The position numbers and the translations under genes are program-made. The notes beneath the pieces are model-generated. The model worked only from the letters and a program-made list of their open reading frames with translations, was not told where the DNA came from and made no database searches. 64,000 nucleotides of DNA from Bog-473 sp964457065 (GTDB lineage: Bacteria > Actinomycetota > Acidimicrobiia > Acidimicrobiales > RAAP-2), in contig CAYWDQ010000002.1 of assembly GCA_964457065.1 (NCBI GenBank), positions 40,842-104,841 on the forward strand, read 5' to 3'. Below, piece by piece: positions 47,481-57,270 of this stretch (its first letter is position 1; every line of letters starts with the position of its first letter).

Positions 47481-48274
47481 CAGGCGTCGCGCCGGTTGAG
47501 GACTGCGGCGCCCATGATCAGCGCAGCGGCGCAGTACATCACCATGAGCACGGTGCCGATTGTGGCCGATAGAGCACCCGCCTGCTGTGCGACGACGGCC
47601 GAGACCGAGTTGGCGAAGATGATCTCGGGTGCGAAGCGGGCGGGGTCTCCCGAGATCCCGTGCAGCAGGATGGGCAGCAGCAGGGTCACGCCGGCGAAGG
47701 CCGCGATGGCACCGGCGGTGTGCCGGATGATGGCGCCCAGCCCCAGGCCGAGCAGTGCGAAGAGGGCGAGGAAGGCGCCGGAGAGCGCCACCGCCCGCAC
47801 GACGCCCGGCTGGTTCAGCGTCGCCGTGGGTGCGCCGCCCGAGAGGATCGCCTGCCCGAAGAAGAACGAGGCGAAGCTGAGCGCCTCGCCGATCACCAGG
47901 GTGCAGAGGCCGACCACGAGGACCTTGGCCGACATGAGCACCTCCCGGCGTGGCACCGCCGCCAGGGACGAGCGAATGGTGCCGGCACCGTACTCGCCGG
48001 TCATGGCGAGCACCCCGAGCACGCCGATGGCGAGCGAGCCCACGGCCAGTCCGGTCAGGGACTGGTTCGTCGGGTCGAACCCCTGGTACCACTGCCGCGA
48101 GTGGTGCAAAGCGCTCCTCGAGGAGAGGTAGGTGACGAGCAAAGTGCCGGCGACGGTGACGAGCAGCGTCACCTTGGTCGAGCGGAGCGAGACCAGCTTG
48201 GTCCATTCCGACCGCATGGCGTGGCTCAGCCCTGACCGCCAGTGTCGGGTGGTGGTGGGGACGGCGATGGTCAT
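47480..48274 (-). CDS. ABC-2 type transporter permease
   Basis: A 264-residue membrane protein with six helices, beginning SEWTKLVSLRSTKVTLLVTVAGTLLVTYL and containing GVLAMTGEYGAGTIRSSLAAVPRREVLMSAKVLVV, the usual ABC-2 exporter permease features. It would pair with the ATPase encoded 13 bases upstream. The tail NRRDA is cytoplasmic. Confidence 0.9.
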   Translation of the reverse strand: MTIAVPTTTRHWRSGLSHAMRSEWTKLVSLRSTKVTLLVTVAGTLLVTYLSSRSALHHSRQWYQGFDPTNQSLTGLAVGSLAIGVLGVLAMTGEYGAGTIRSSLAAVPRREVLMSAKVLVVGLCTLVIGEALSFASFFFGQAILSGGAPTATLNQPGVVRAVALSGAFLALFALLGLGLGAIIRHTAGAIAAFAGVTLLLPILLHGISGDPARFAPEIIFANSVSAVVAQQAGALSATIGTVLMVMYCAAALIMGAAVLNRRDA

Positions 48275-48287
48275 GATGTCGGTCCTT

Positions 48288-49232
48288 TCAACGTGCGACG
48301 AGCGCGCTCGGCGCCGCCTCGGCGTCGGGGGCGAGCGACCGGTACTCGACGGACTCGCTCGTGAGCTCCATGAAGACGTCCTCGAGCGAGGCGTGGACCG
48401 GGGTCAGCTCGTGCAGGGTGAGCGCCTTCTCTGCCGCCAGCTCGCCGATGACGGACGAGGCCAGGCCGCTGACGATGATGGCGCCGTCGGGGTCGACCGA
48501 GGGCCGCGCCCCGGCCCGCCCCAGCGCGGAGACGAAACGTTGCGGGGTCGGCGTGACGATCCGCACGGCCTCACTGCGGTGGCGGGCGACGAACTCGTCC
48601 ACGCTCGTCTCGGCGATCAGGGCGCCGCGCCCGATGACGACGAGGCGCTCCGCCGTCAACGCCATCTCGTTGATCAGGTGGCTCGAGACGAGGATGGTCC
48701 GGCCCTCCCCGGCCAGGTCGCGCAGCAGGTGGCGGACCCACCGGATGCCTTCGGGGTCGAGGCCGTTCACGGGCTCGTCGAAGAGGAGCACGCCCGGGTC
48801 GCCGAGCAGCGCAGCGGCGATGCCGAGGCGCTGGCCCATGCCGAGCGAGTACTTCCCGGCCCGCTGGTCGGCCACGGCCGTGAGCCCGACGATGTCGAGC
48901 ACCTCGTCGATCCGGCGGTCGGGGATCTCGTTGGTCCTGGCCAGGCAGCGCAGGTGGTTGCGCGCGCTGCGGCCCGGGTGGAACGCCTTGGCATCGAGCA
49001 GCGCGCCCACCTCGCGCAACGGCCAGCGCAGCTCGTCGTAGAGAAGCCCGTTCACCATGGCGCGGCCGGCGTCGGGCGCGTCGAGACCCATGATCATGCG
49101 CATCGTGGTGGACTTGCCCGAACCGTTCGGTCCGAGGAAGCCGGTGACGACGCCCGGGGTGACCGAGAAGCTGAGGCCGTCGACGGCGCGCTTGCGCCCG
49201 AAGTGCTTGGTCAGTCCGTCGGTGACGATCAT
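48288..49232 (-). CDS. ABC transporter ATP-binding protein
   Basis: A 314-residue ATPase with Walker A GPNGSGKST, signature SLGMGQRLG, Walker B GVLLFDEPVNGLDPEG and H-loop SSHLINEM, plus a C-terminal extension of about 80 residues as in exporter ATPases of the CcmA/drug-resistance type. It probably energises the ABC-2 permease next to it. GGAGGAG precedes the ATG. The gene heads the exporter-kinase-regulator operon. Confidence 0.93.
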   Translation of the reverse strand: MIVTDGLTKHFGRKRAVDGLSFSVTPGVVTGFLGPNGSGKSTTMRMIMGLDAPDAGRAMVNGLLYDELRWPLREVGALLDAKAFHPGRSARNHLRCLARTNEIPDRRIDEVLDIVGLTAVADQRAGKYSLGMGQRLGIAAALLGDPGVLLFDEPVNGLDPEGIRWVRHLLRDLAGEGRTILVSSHLINEMALTAERLVVIGRGALIAETSVDEFVARHRSEAVRIVTPTPQRFVSALGRAGARPSVDPDGAIIVSGLASSVIGELAAEKALTLHELTPVHASLEDVFMELTSESVEYRSLAPDAEAAPSALVAR

Positions 49233-49280
49233 GGTGGCTGGCTCCTCCCGCAGCCCGTGCCGGCTGCACTGCCAGCATGC

Positions 49281-49295
49281 GGTGCGACGCGCACC
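49281..49295. repeat. GGTGCG-ACG-CGCACC inverted repeat upstream of the exporter operon
   Basis: The perfect six-base arms (49281-49286 and 49290-49295) lie about 50 bases before the ATPase start, within the 128-base gap to the upstream operon. They could form an operator for the response regulator or end the upstream transcript. Confidence 0.3.
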
Positions 49296-49360
49296 GGTGG
49301 AATGCCGCTACCGGGCGTCCCCGTGCTGGTGCTAGCCCCCCGTTCCCGGGCGCGGCCCGC

Positions 49361-51106
49361 TCAGCGCGCGGCGGGGGACCCGGGCCAGGCCGGGTACGAC
49401 GGCGCCCGGTCGGGGGGCGACGGGTAGCTCGTGACCGACCCCGGCAACGAGAACATCGGGACCGCGCCGGCGGGCACCGTGCCCGCCTTGTAGCGCGCCC
49501 CGCCGTTGACGTAGCGCATGAGCCCGCTCCCGGTCACCCCTTCCTCGTCGGGCCCTCTGGCGGTGGCGTCGTACCAGAGGAAGGTGTAGTCCGCGGGCGA
49601 CGAGTAGCTCGGGAGCGGTGCCGCCCCCTGGTAGCCGAAGGCGTACAGCGGGGACGTCGGCCCGCCGCCGGTCGGCGGGGCGCGGAACAGGCCCGTGGTG
49701 AAGGTCGAGGGCGTCAGGTCGGGACCGGCCACCTGGACACCTTCGAAGAACTGCTGAATGGGCGGGATGATCGCCGGCGCCGCCAGGGAGGCCGGCGAGG
49801 TGCCGGCGCCGTACCACCAGTGGTAGAGCCGGTCGGCGTCGCCCGAGGCGACGGGCGTGGGCACGCCCAGGCTGGTCACCCCGAACGCGTGCGACCACTC
49901 CGACTGGTCGTAGTAGCGCCCGAGGGTCGACGTGTCCGTCAGCACGATGCCGGTGATGATCCACTCGGGGAAGTAGCCGATGTCGGCGCAGGCCCTGGTG
50001 AGGTAGATCGGCATGATCGGGTCGCCGGCGAAGATCACGCTGGTGGCGCCCGAGCTCTTCAGCTTCTCGGCGAGGGTGGCGGCCTGCGTGGGCAGGGTGG
50101 TCAGGTCGAGCGTGTATTGCAGGTCGATCTGCTGCGTGAGGTCGACGTGGCCGGCCTGCAGCCTCTTGATGAGCGACGCGGTCAGCTCGGCGTAGCCCGG
50201 CGCGGGCGGCTCCGACGTCTCACTCACGATGATGAACTTGCGCTTCTGGGTGTGCAGGGCGGTGTCGCCGGCCCAGATCGCGTCCTTGCCGTTCAGCTTG
50301 GCGATGACGTAGCCGACGGTCTCGTTGAGCGACGTGTCGGCGGTGGGCAGGTTGGCCCACTGGTAGGGCGCGTTGCGCTGAATCTCGCCGTAGGTGGACG
50401 AGTCCCCGCACGCCATGCAGAACACGTGCTCACGGGCCAGCTCCTCCTCGTAGGCGGAGGTCTCACCGGGGCCGTTGATGGACGCGAAGGCGTGGAGCTG
50501 CTGCGCGACGGTGACGGCGTCGGCGTGGGCCGCCACCGGATCGGTGTCGGCCCCGGACGCCGTGAAGGGGATGAGGTTCACGTGGCGCCCGTAGAGCTCG
50601 TAGACCCGGTTGAACATCGCCACGTAGGCCTGGGCCGTGGCGAGGGCCTGGGCGTTGGTGCCGGCCGCACCCGAGACGGTCGAGGCCAGCCCTCCCGGCT
50701 GGGCCTGGTAGTAGACGACGTTGATCGTGTTGCCCGTCACGCCACTCGAGGTCGCGCCGCCGTTGGCACCCGTGGGGACGGGCACGCAGGGCGGGGAGTA
50801 GACGCTCGGCATCTTGAGCCGGCCCGTCTTGTGGTCGCACCCGGGGCCCCAGTCGAAGGCGGCGACCTTGCCCTCCTTGGCGGCGACCGCGTAGGTGATC
50901 GGCACCGACGAGCGCGTGGAGGGATGCGTGCTCGCGGTGCTCGTCGCCGTGGTTGACGAGGCTCCGTTGTTCTCGTGCATCGTGGCCGAGACGCCGGCGG
51001 CCACCAGTGCGGCCACGATGAGCACGACGGGGACCGCGATGCGCAACCGGCTCACGCGCGGCCAGGGCCGTTCGCTCGGTCGCGGCTCGGGCTCCGGGTC
51101 GCTCAT
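49361..51106 (-). CDS. Branched-chain amino acid ABC transporter substrate-binding protein (LivK-like), membrane-anchored
   Basis: A 581-residue protein with a short basic cytoplasmic start, one membrane helix (RIAVPVVLIVAALVAAGVSATM, about 21-42), a Ser/Thr-rich linker and a periplasmic-binding-protein type I domain from about residue 120 (NTINVVYYQAQPGGL, then AYVAMFNRVYELYGRHVNLIPFTASGAD). It has no lipobox and is held by the uncleaved helix. The ligand is not predictable; two cysteines occur in VFCMACGD. It overlaps the upstream fusion gene by four bases. Confidence 0.85.
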   Translation of the reverse strand: MSDPEPEPRPSERPWPRVSRLRIAVPVVLIVAALVAAGVSATMHENNGASSTTATSTASTHPSTRSSVPITYAVAAKEGKVAAFDWGPGCDHKTGRLKMPSVYSPPCVPVPTGANGGATSSGVTGNTINVVYYQAQPGGLASTVSGAAGTNAQALATAQAYVAMFNRVYELYGRHVNLIPFTASGADTDPVAAHADAVTVAQQLHAFASINGPGETSAYEEELAREHVFCMACGDSSTYGEIQRNAPYQWANLPTADTSLNETVGYVIAKLNGKDAIWAGDTALHTQKRKFIIVSETSEPPAPGYAELTASLIKRLQAGHVDLTQQIDLQYTLDLTTLPTQAATLAEKLKSSGATSVIFAGDPIMPIYLTRACADIGYFPEWIITGIVLTDTSTLGRYYDQSEWSHAFGVTSLGVPTPVASGDADRLYHWWYGAGTSPASLAAPAIIPPIQQFFEGVQVAGPDLTPSTFTTGLFRAPPTGGGPTSPLYAFGYQGAAPLPSYSSPADYTFLWYDATARGPDEEGVTGSGLMRYVNGGARYKAGTVPAGAVPMFSLPGSVTSYPSPPDRAPSYPAWPGSPAAR

Positions 51107-54100
51107 GCGGGGTGCACCTCCGTGGTCGTGGCGGCCCGGGCCGAGGTCGGGCCCGAGCGTGAGCGTGCCAGTGGGTCCGAGCCGAGGAAGGCCTCGCCGA
51201 CCTCGGGCGACTCGAGGACGTCGCGCGGCGGGCCGCTGGCGAGCACGGCGCCGCGGTCCATGGCGACGAGGTGGTCGGCCAGCTCGGCGATGAACGCGAT
51301 GTCGTGCTCGACGACGAGCATGGTCGCATCGAGCCGGTCGCGCACGTTGCGCAGCAGCTCCACCATGGCCTCCACCTCGCGCTGGGCCACACCCGAGGAG
51401 GGCTCGTCGAGCAGCACCACGGTCGGCTGGTGGGCCACCACGGCGGCCAGGTCGACCAGGCGGCGCGAGCCGGTCGAGAGCTCGCCCACCAGGTTGTCGG
51501 CGAAGCGACCGAGGCCGAACAGGTCCATGAGCTCGTCGACCCGGTGCATGACGGCCGCCTCGGTCCGCACCTGGGCGGGCAGGCGGAGGACGGCGTTGAA
51601 CGGGTCGCGCACGTCGGTGAAGCGCTCGAGCGAGACGGCCAACGCGTCCCGCACCGTCAACCCCGAGAAGAGGCGCGAGTCCTGGAAGGAGCGGCCGAGC
51701 CCGAGCCGGGCGCGGGCCGACGCCGTGCGGTCGGTCACGTCGACGCCGCTCAGCTCGACGCGGCCCGCGTCGGCGCGGAGGAAGCCCGAGACGACGTCGA
51801 AGAGCGTCGTCTTGCCGGCGCCGTTGGGCCCGATGATCCCGACGATCTCGCCGTGGGCGGCGTGCAGCGTGACGTCGTCGAGCGCGGCGTTGCCCCCAAA
51901 GGCGATCGAGACGCCGCGGACCTCCAGCTCGTTGCCGCCGGGCGGCGCTCCGGGCGCGGGCGCGCCGGGCCCGCCGAGCGACTCCGACGCCTTCTGCAGG
52001 TAGATCGACCACAGGAGCTCGGGGTGCGCCACCAGCTCGTCGGCCGATCCGGAGAACCGCACGGCACCGGCCTCCATGACGTAGACGCGGTCGGCCACCG
52101 ACACGGCGACGTTCATCGACTGCTCGACGAGCAGGATGGCGGTCCCGGCCTGGCGCATGGACTCGACCGCCCCGAGCAGCTGCTCGACCACGAGCGGGGA
52201 GAGCCCGAGCGAGAGCTCGTCGATGAGGAACAGCTTGGGGCGGGTGATGGTCGCCATGGCGAGGGCGAGCATCTGCTGCTGGCCACCCGAGAGGTTCCCC
52301 GCCCGCTCGCCCCGGCGCGAGGCGAGCGACGGGAAGGCCGTCATCGCCTCCTCGATCATGTCGGCGTCGCGCTCGCCGCGCCGGCGCCCCTGCCACGCCG
52401 CGGCGCGCAGGTTCTCCTCGACGCGCAGGTTGGGGAAGATCCCCTCGCCCCCGGGAACCTGCGCGACGCCGAGCCGAGCGATCTCGTCCGGCGGCCGGTG
52501 GGTGATGTCGCGGCCGTCGAAGACGATGGCGCCGTGATCGGCCTCGACCACTCCCCCGATCGCCCGCAACAGCGTCGACTTGCCCGCCCCGTTGGTACCG
52601 AGGAGGGCGACGATCTCGCCCTCGCCGACCTCGATCGCCACGTCGCGGAGCACGGTGACCCCGTCGTAGCCCACGCTGAGCCCGCGCACGGCGAGGAGCG
52701 GCAGCCTCCCCGCGTGGCGGTCGCGGAGCATCTGGGCCCGGGTGCGCATGGAGGTCCACACGTTCTGGACGTCGCGCTGAATCAGGCCGCCCGCGCTGGC
52801 CACGATGAGGCCGCCGACGGTGAAGATGGGCACCAGGATGAGCAGGCCGTAGCGGAACCCGACCGCGTCGCCGATGGCGCCGACGCTCGGGAGCACGAGG
52901 AAGCCCGGCAGCACGAAGAGCGCGCCGATGGAGAAGCCCACCGAGCGCACCCGGGACGGGATGGCCAGGGAGAGCGAGGCCAGGACGCCGGGGCCGACGA
53001 TGGCCAGCGACGCGTCGATGCCGGCGTTGCCGATGAAGGCCAGCGGCACGTTCGGCGCCAGCGCGAACAGGACGGCGAAGCCCGCTGCGATGACCGACGC
53101 CACGGCCAGCATGCGGAAGACGAGGCCGATGTCGCGCTTGGCCAGGCGGGTGGCGATCACCGCGCCCACGGCCAGGCCGATGAGGTCGAAGACCTGAATC
53201 GGCGCAATGAGGTAGGCGCGCTGCACAGCATCGAGGTGGAACGTCTCCTGGTACTGCAGGGAGGCGAGCGAGGTGAAGCCGGCGATGGCGGCGGCGAGGA
53301 AGGGCAGCGCGATGAAGATGCGGCGCAGCACGCCGATCTTCCAGACGGTCCGCCAGGCCTCGCCGAGCGACGGCGGCGCCTCGACGGGGATGTCGACGGC
53401 GCTGCCGGTCCCGGTCGTTGCCGCGGCCGGGTCCGGCTCGGGCGCGTCGCCCAGCGGAGCCGGCTCGCCCCGCTCGGAGGCGAGCATCTGCTCGGCCAGC
53501 TCGAGCTGCTCGTGGCGCCCCCGCGCGGGCTCGCGCAGCCGCAGGCCGATGACGACGACGATCACGATGGGCACGGCGAAGAAGAAGAAGGGCGCGCGCC
53601 ACGACCAGACCGAGGCCAGCCCGGCGCCGAGCAGGACGCCGACGATGGCGCCGATGCTGATGCCGGAGCGGTGGGCCGAGTAGATGCGCGGTCGGGCCGG
53701 GACGGGGTAGTAGTCGGCCAGCAGCGAGTTGTGCGTGGGGAAGATGACGGCCTGCCCCATGGACACGCCGACCAGCATGATGGTGGCCACCACGACGCCC
53801 TGTGACGCGCCGAGGCCGATGGAGAAGGCGGCGCCCACGAGCGCCCCGATCAGCGCGATGCGCACCCGGTTGACGCGGTCGGCCAGCACGGCGACCGGGA
53901 GCGTGCAGAGCAGCGCAGCGGCGCCGGCGATGGCGACGATGAGCAGGATGCCGGCGTTGGTGAGCCCGAACGCGTCGCGGATGTTCGGGGTGAGCACGTT
54001 GAAGGCGCTCTGGGTAGCCTGGTCCAGCAACTCGATGCCGAAGAGCACCCCGAGGGGGAACAGGGTGACGCCCCCGCCGAGATCGGAGATCCGGTTCGTG

Positions 54101-54108
54101 AACCTCAT
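51103..54108 (-). CDS. MFS-LivF-LivG triple fusion transporter protein
   Basis: A 1001-residue protein in one uninterrupted frame. Residues 1-455 are a 12-helix major facilitator domain (PLGVLFGIELLDQATQSAFNVL..., ADRVNRVRIALIGALVGAA). Residues 470-710 are a LivF-type ATPase (Walker A LLGTNGAGKST, signature NLSGGQQQMLALA, Walker B LFLIDELSLGLSP). Residues 735-985 are a LivG-type ATPase (Walker A IIGPNGAGKTT, signature-like ELSTGSRRLVDLA, Walker B VVLLDEPSSGV). The start ATG at 54108 overlaps the LivH-LivM fusion, and its stop overlaps the binding-protein gene, so the three form one transporter set. How the MFS part takes part is unknown. Confidence 0.9.
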   Translation of the reverse strand: MRFTNRISDLGGGVTLFPLGVLFGIELLDQATQSAFNVLTPNIRDAFGLTNAGILLIVAIAGAAALLCTLPVAVLADRVNRVRIALIGALVGAAFSIGLGASQGVVVATIMLVGVSMGQAVIFPTHNSLLADYYPVPARPRIYSAHRSGISIGAIVGVLLGAGLASVWSWRAPFFFFAVPIVIVVVIGLRLREPARGRHEQLELAEQMLASERGEPAPLGDAPEPDPAAATTGTGSAVDIPVEAPPSLGEAWRTVWKIGVLRRIFIALPFLAAAIAGFTSLASLQYQETFHLDAVQRAYLIAPIQVFDLIGLAVGAVIATRLAKRDIGLVFRMLAVASVIAAGFAVLFALAPNVPLAFIGNAGIDASLAIVGPGVLASLSLAIPSRVRSVGFSIGALFVLPGFLVLPSVGAIGDAVGFRYGLLILVPIFTVGGLIVASAGGLIQRDVQNVWTSMRTRAQMLRDRHAGRLPLLAVRGLSVGYDGVTVLRDVAIEVGEGEIVALLGTNGAGKSTLLRAIGGVVEADHGAIVFDGRDITHRPPDEIARLGVAQVPGGEGIFPNLRVEENLRAAAWQGRRRGERDADMIEEAMTAFPSLASRRGERAGNLSGGQQQMLALAMATITRPKLFLIDELSLGLSPLVVEQLLGAVESMRQAGTAILLVEQSMNVAVSVADRVYVMEAGAVRFSGSADELVAHPELLWSIYLQKASESLGGPGAPAPGAPPGGNELEVRGVSIAFGGNAALDDVTLHAAHGEIVGIIGPNGAGKTTLFDVVSGFLRADAGRVELSGVDVTDRTASARARLGLGRSFQDSRLFSGLTVRDALAVSLERFTDVRDPFNAVLRLPAQVRTEAAVMHRVDELMDLFGLGRFADNLVGELSTGSRRLVDLAAVVAHQPTVVLLDEPSSGVAQREVEAMVELLRNVRDRLDATMLVVEHDIAFIAELADHLVAMDRGAVLASGPPRDVLESPEVGEAFLGSDPLARSRSGPTSARAATTTEVHPA

Positions 54109-56090
54109 GGCGCCAGGGCCGGGTCGACCGGGCCCCGCGCTCCCGGCACGGCCGCCTCCTTGCGCCGGATCAGCGCATCGACGGCCCAGGCCCGCAGGTC
54201 GAAGCACAGGCCGGCCAGCCCCCGTGGGAAGAGGATGAGAACGACGAGCACGCCCAGGCCGGCGGGGAAGAGCTGCCAGCTCGGGGGGAGGAAGGTGGTG
54301 CTGCCCTCGACCAGCGCGGCGCCGAGGATCGCACCGAGGGCCGAGCCGAGCCCGCCGACGGCCGTCGCGGTGAACACGACCAGGCTGACGGGCACGAGGA
54401 ACGACGTCTCCTCATAGGACTGGTTCACCACGAGGAAGAGGCAGCCGGCCAGCCCGGCGATGAAGCCGGAGAGCGCGAAGGCGGTCAGCTTCGCCCACAG
54501 GACGCGCACGCCGTATCCCGACGCGGCTTGCTGGTTGGTGGGCAGCGCGCGCAGGACGCGGCCGGTCCGGCTGTGCCGCAGGCCCTGCATGGCGACCATC
54601 ACGAGCACCAGGACGCCGAGGCAGAGCTCGAACACGGAGGACTGCGAGGTGAGCGAGAGCCCGAACAGGTAGGGGATGCCGAGCTGGCCCTGGGGGATCC
54701 ACGAGAACTCGGCGCGGACCAGGAGGTAGCCCGAGGCGGCGAGGGCGAAGGCGAGCGTGGTGACGGCGGCGAACATGCCGTCGAGGCGCAGTGTCGGGAG
54801 GCCCACCACGACCGCGACGGCAGCGGTGACGGCGCCGGCCAGGAGCAGGGCGAGGCTCAGGTCCCAGTGCCAGTCGAGGAGCGCCACCGCCCCGACGGCC
54901 GCCCCGACGGCGGCGAAGGACATCTGGCCCAGGCTGACCTGGCCCGACCACCCCGTCAGCACGACGACGGAGCAGCCGACGATGGCGAGCACGACGAGCA
55001 CCGAGGCGCGGATCAGCTCGCCCGCGCCCATCCAGAGGGGCAGCGTGCAGGCGGCGCCGAAGGCGATCAGGCCGATGGCGGACGTCCCGACCCTGACGTC
55101 GGTGAGGTCGCGCGCTGCCGCGGGGAGGTCGCGCACGCTGCCGGCCAGCGCCAGGGTGGACTCGTCCTCGCGGTCGGTGCGGCGCGCCAGGAGCTGGCGC
55201 ACGACGATGGCGGCGAACACGACGCCGGCCAGGACGGCCAACCCGAGGGCCTGGTTGGTCGGGTAGTTCCACGCCACCCCCTGCTGCAAGATGCCCAGGG
55301 CGACGGCCGAGGCGGCGATGACGGGCAGCTCGCTGAAGTTGCCCAGCGCCAGCGCGGCCAGCGCCGTCACGAGCGCGGTCAGCCCGTAGGTCGGGTCGAG
55401 CGGGAGGCCGAGGATGGTTGCCTGGAAGAAGATGCTCACGAAGGACAGGACGCCCGCCACCACCCAGGTGACCGACTGCAACCGCCCGACGGGGATGCCG
55501 AGCATGGAGGCGCGGTCACGGCGGTCGCCCGCCGCCTGGACCGCGATGCCGACGTCGCTACGGGTGAACCAGGCCCACACCGCGGCCAGGCAGGCCACGG
55601 ACACGATGACCGCCACCAGGTCGTTGGCGTCGAAGACGACGGGCGCCAGGTGCCAGGCCAGGTGCCAGGGGAAGGTCACCACCGCACTGCCGATCGGGGT
55701 CTGGCCCCAGATGCGGGGGATGAGCAGGCTGAGCACGACCAGGAGTTGCGCCAGACCGATGGTCGCCACAGTCAGGATCAGCCGGGGCGAGCGCCGGAAG
55801 CGCCGCACCACGAGGAACTCGACGGTGGCCGTCAAGATGACCGACGCCACCAGGCCGGTGGCGAGCCCCACGAAGTAATTGACGCCGGAGAAGGCGACCA
55901 GGCCGACAGCCAGGACGGCGGGCGCCGTGCCGAGGTCGCCTTGGGCGAAGTTGATCACCTTGTTCAGGCGGTAGGTCAGCCCCAGTCCGACCGCCATGAG
56001 GGAGCCGAGCAGGCCGAGCACGGCGCCCTGGATCCACACCCCCAGCGGCACCGGGAAGAGGATGAGCTGCACGGCGAGCACCGCCGCCAC
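54105..56090 (-). CDS. LivH-LivM fusion permease
   Basis: A 661-residue protein joining two branched-chain-type permeases. Residues 1-300 are LivH-like (LGLLGSLMAVGLGLTYRLNKVINFAQGDLG, GIAVQAAGDRRDRASMLGIPVGRLQSVTW) and residues 330-640 LivM-like (GWSGQVSLGQMSFAAVGA, RALPTNQQAASGYGVRVLWAKLTAFALSGFIAGLAGCLF), with a charged linker (RRTDREDESTLALAGS) between them. Together they form the membrane pore for the ATPases encoded downstream. The start is GTG at 56090; no better start exists upstream. Confidence 0.92.
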   Translation of the reverse strand: MAAVLAVQLILFPVPLGVWIQGAVLGLLGSLMAVGLGLTYRLNKVINFAQGDLGTAPAVLAVGLVAFSGVNYFVGLATGLVASVILTATVEFLVVRRFRRSPRLILTVATIGLAQLLVVLSLLIPRIWGQTPIGSAVVTFPWHLAWHLAPVVFDANDLVAVIVSVACLAAVWAWFTRSDVGIAVQAAGDRRDRASMLGIPVGRLQSVTWVVAGVLSFVSIFFQATILGLPLDPTYGLTALVTALAALALGNFSELPVIAASAVALGILQQGVAWNYPTNQALGLAVLAGVVFAAIVVRQLLARRTDREDESTLALAGSVRDLPAAARDLTDVRVGTSAIGLIAFGAACTLPLWMGAGELIRASVLVVLAIVGCSVVVLTGWSGQVSLGQMSFAAVGAAVGAVALLDWHWDLSLALLLAGAVTAAVAVVVGLPTLRLDGMFAAVTTLAFALAASGYLLVRAEFSWIPQGQLGIPYLFGLSLTSQSSVFELCLGVLVLVMVAMQGLRHSRTGRVLRALPTNQQAASGYGVRVLWAKLTAFALSGFIAGLAGCLFLVVNQSYEETSFLVPVSLVVFTATAVGGLGSALGAILGAALVEGSTTFLPPSWQLFPAGLGVLVVLILFPRGLAGLCFDLRAWAVDALIRRKEAAVPGARGPVDPALAP

Positions 56091-56504
56091 TGACGCGATG
56101 GCGGCGACCGCCGTGGCGCTGCGCTCCGGGAGCCCCGCGGCGGCCCTCAGCGACTCAGGCCCTTCTCATCGGGTCATGCCTCGTGCGACATGGCGAACGT
56201 GCCCCCCCGGGTAGCTCACTGGCCGATCTGCACCTGCTGGTCCTGCTCGTGGCGGGCCTCAGGGTAGTGGTCCGGCGCTGGCGCGCCAAGGGACCGATCC
56301 CGTCGTCGCACACTGCCGTTGTCCCGTAGATGGCCGGAGGTGGGGCCACCGCCACCCTGAGGACGCGCCCGGGGACATCCCCGAGAACTTCGCGACGCAC
56401 TCAGGGTCGGACCAGGGTCCTGCCGGATTCACGGTCGGGTGGCCTGCCGCCAGGCTGGCAGCATGGGGTCCGCCCTCCATCCCCGAACGACGAAACGAGG
56501 CAGT
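56091..56504. other. 414-base gap between divergent transporter operons
   Basis: It must carry promoters for both the LivH-LivM unit (minus) and the LolD/FtsX unit (plus), but I see no clear -35/-10 pair or leaderless hexamer on either strand. A short hydrophobic frame around 56218-56330 is too short and unlike any family I know. No repeat or RNA gene is evident. Confidence 0.6.
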
Positions 56505-57269
56505 GTGGCGCTCACCGACCAAGCACCCCCCGCGGCGCGGGCGGCCACCCCGGCCGCCCACGCCGTGGACCTGCGCAAGACCTACGGCACCGGGCAGGCG
56601 ACGGTCCAGGCGCTCGCCGGCATCGACGTCACGTTCGAGCGGGGCCACTTCACCGCCGTCATGGGCCCCTCGGGGTCGGGCAAGTCGACGCTGATGCACT
56701 GCATGGCCGGCCTCGACCGGCCCACGTCGGGGGAGGCCTGGGTCGGCGACCTCGACATCGGGAAGCTCGACGACAAGGGGCTGACCCAGCTGCGCCGCGA
56801 CCGCATCGGCTTCGTGTTCCAGTCCTTCAACCTGATCCCCACGCTGACCGCCGGCGAGAACATCACGCTGCCGGCCGACCTGGCGGGCAAGAAGGTGGAC
56901 AAGGAGTGGTTCGACTACCTGGTCGGCCAGCTGGGCATCACCGACCGCCTCACCCACCGGCCCACCGAGATGTCGGGCGGCCAGCAGCAGCGTTGCGCCT
57001 GCGCCCGGGCGCTGATCAACCGGCCCGACCTGATCTTCGCCGACGAGCCCACCGGCAACCTCGACTCGAACTCCTCCGCCGAGATGCTGGCCTTCCTGCG
57101 GCGCTCGGTGACCGAGTTCGGCCAGTCCATCGTGATGGTGACCCACGACCCCCGCGGCGCCTCCTACGCCGACCGGGTGGTCTTCCTGGCCGACGGCAAC
57201 ATCGTCGACGAGATGCGCGACCCCACTCCCGAATCCGTCCTGGAGCGCATCGGCAGACTGGGCGCCTGA
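56505..57269 (+). CDS. ABC transporter ATP-binding protein, LolD/MacB type
   Basis: A 254-residue ATPase with Walker A GPSGSGKST, the Q-loop FQSFNLIPTLTAGENI typical of the LolD/MacB group, signature MSGGQQQRCACARAL, Walker B LIFADEPTGNLDS and H-loop VTHDPRGA. It energises the FtsX-type permease encoded one base downstream. GAGG precedes the GTG at 56505; ATG 56463 would add 14 residues. Confidence 0.93.
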   Translation: MALTDQAPPAARAATPAAHAVDLRKTYGTGQATVQALAGIDVTFERGHFTAVMGPSGSGKSTLMHCMAGLDRPTSGEAWVGDLDIGKLDDKGLTQLRRDRIGFVFQSFNLIPTLTAGENITLPADLAGKKVDKEWFDYLVGQLGITDRLTHRPTEMSGGQQQRCACARALINRPDLIFADEPTGNLDSNSSAEMLAFLRRSVTEFGQSIVMVTHDPRGASYADRVVFLADGNIVDEMRDPTPESVLERIGRLGA

Positions 57270-57270
57270 C

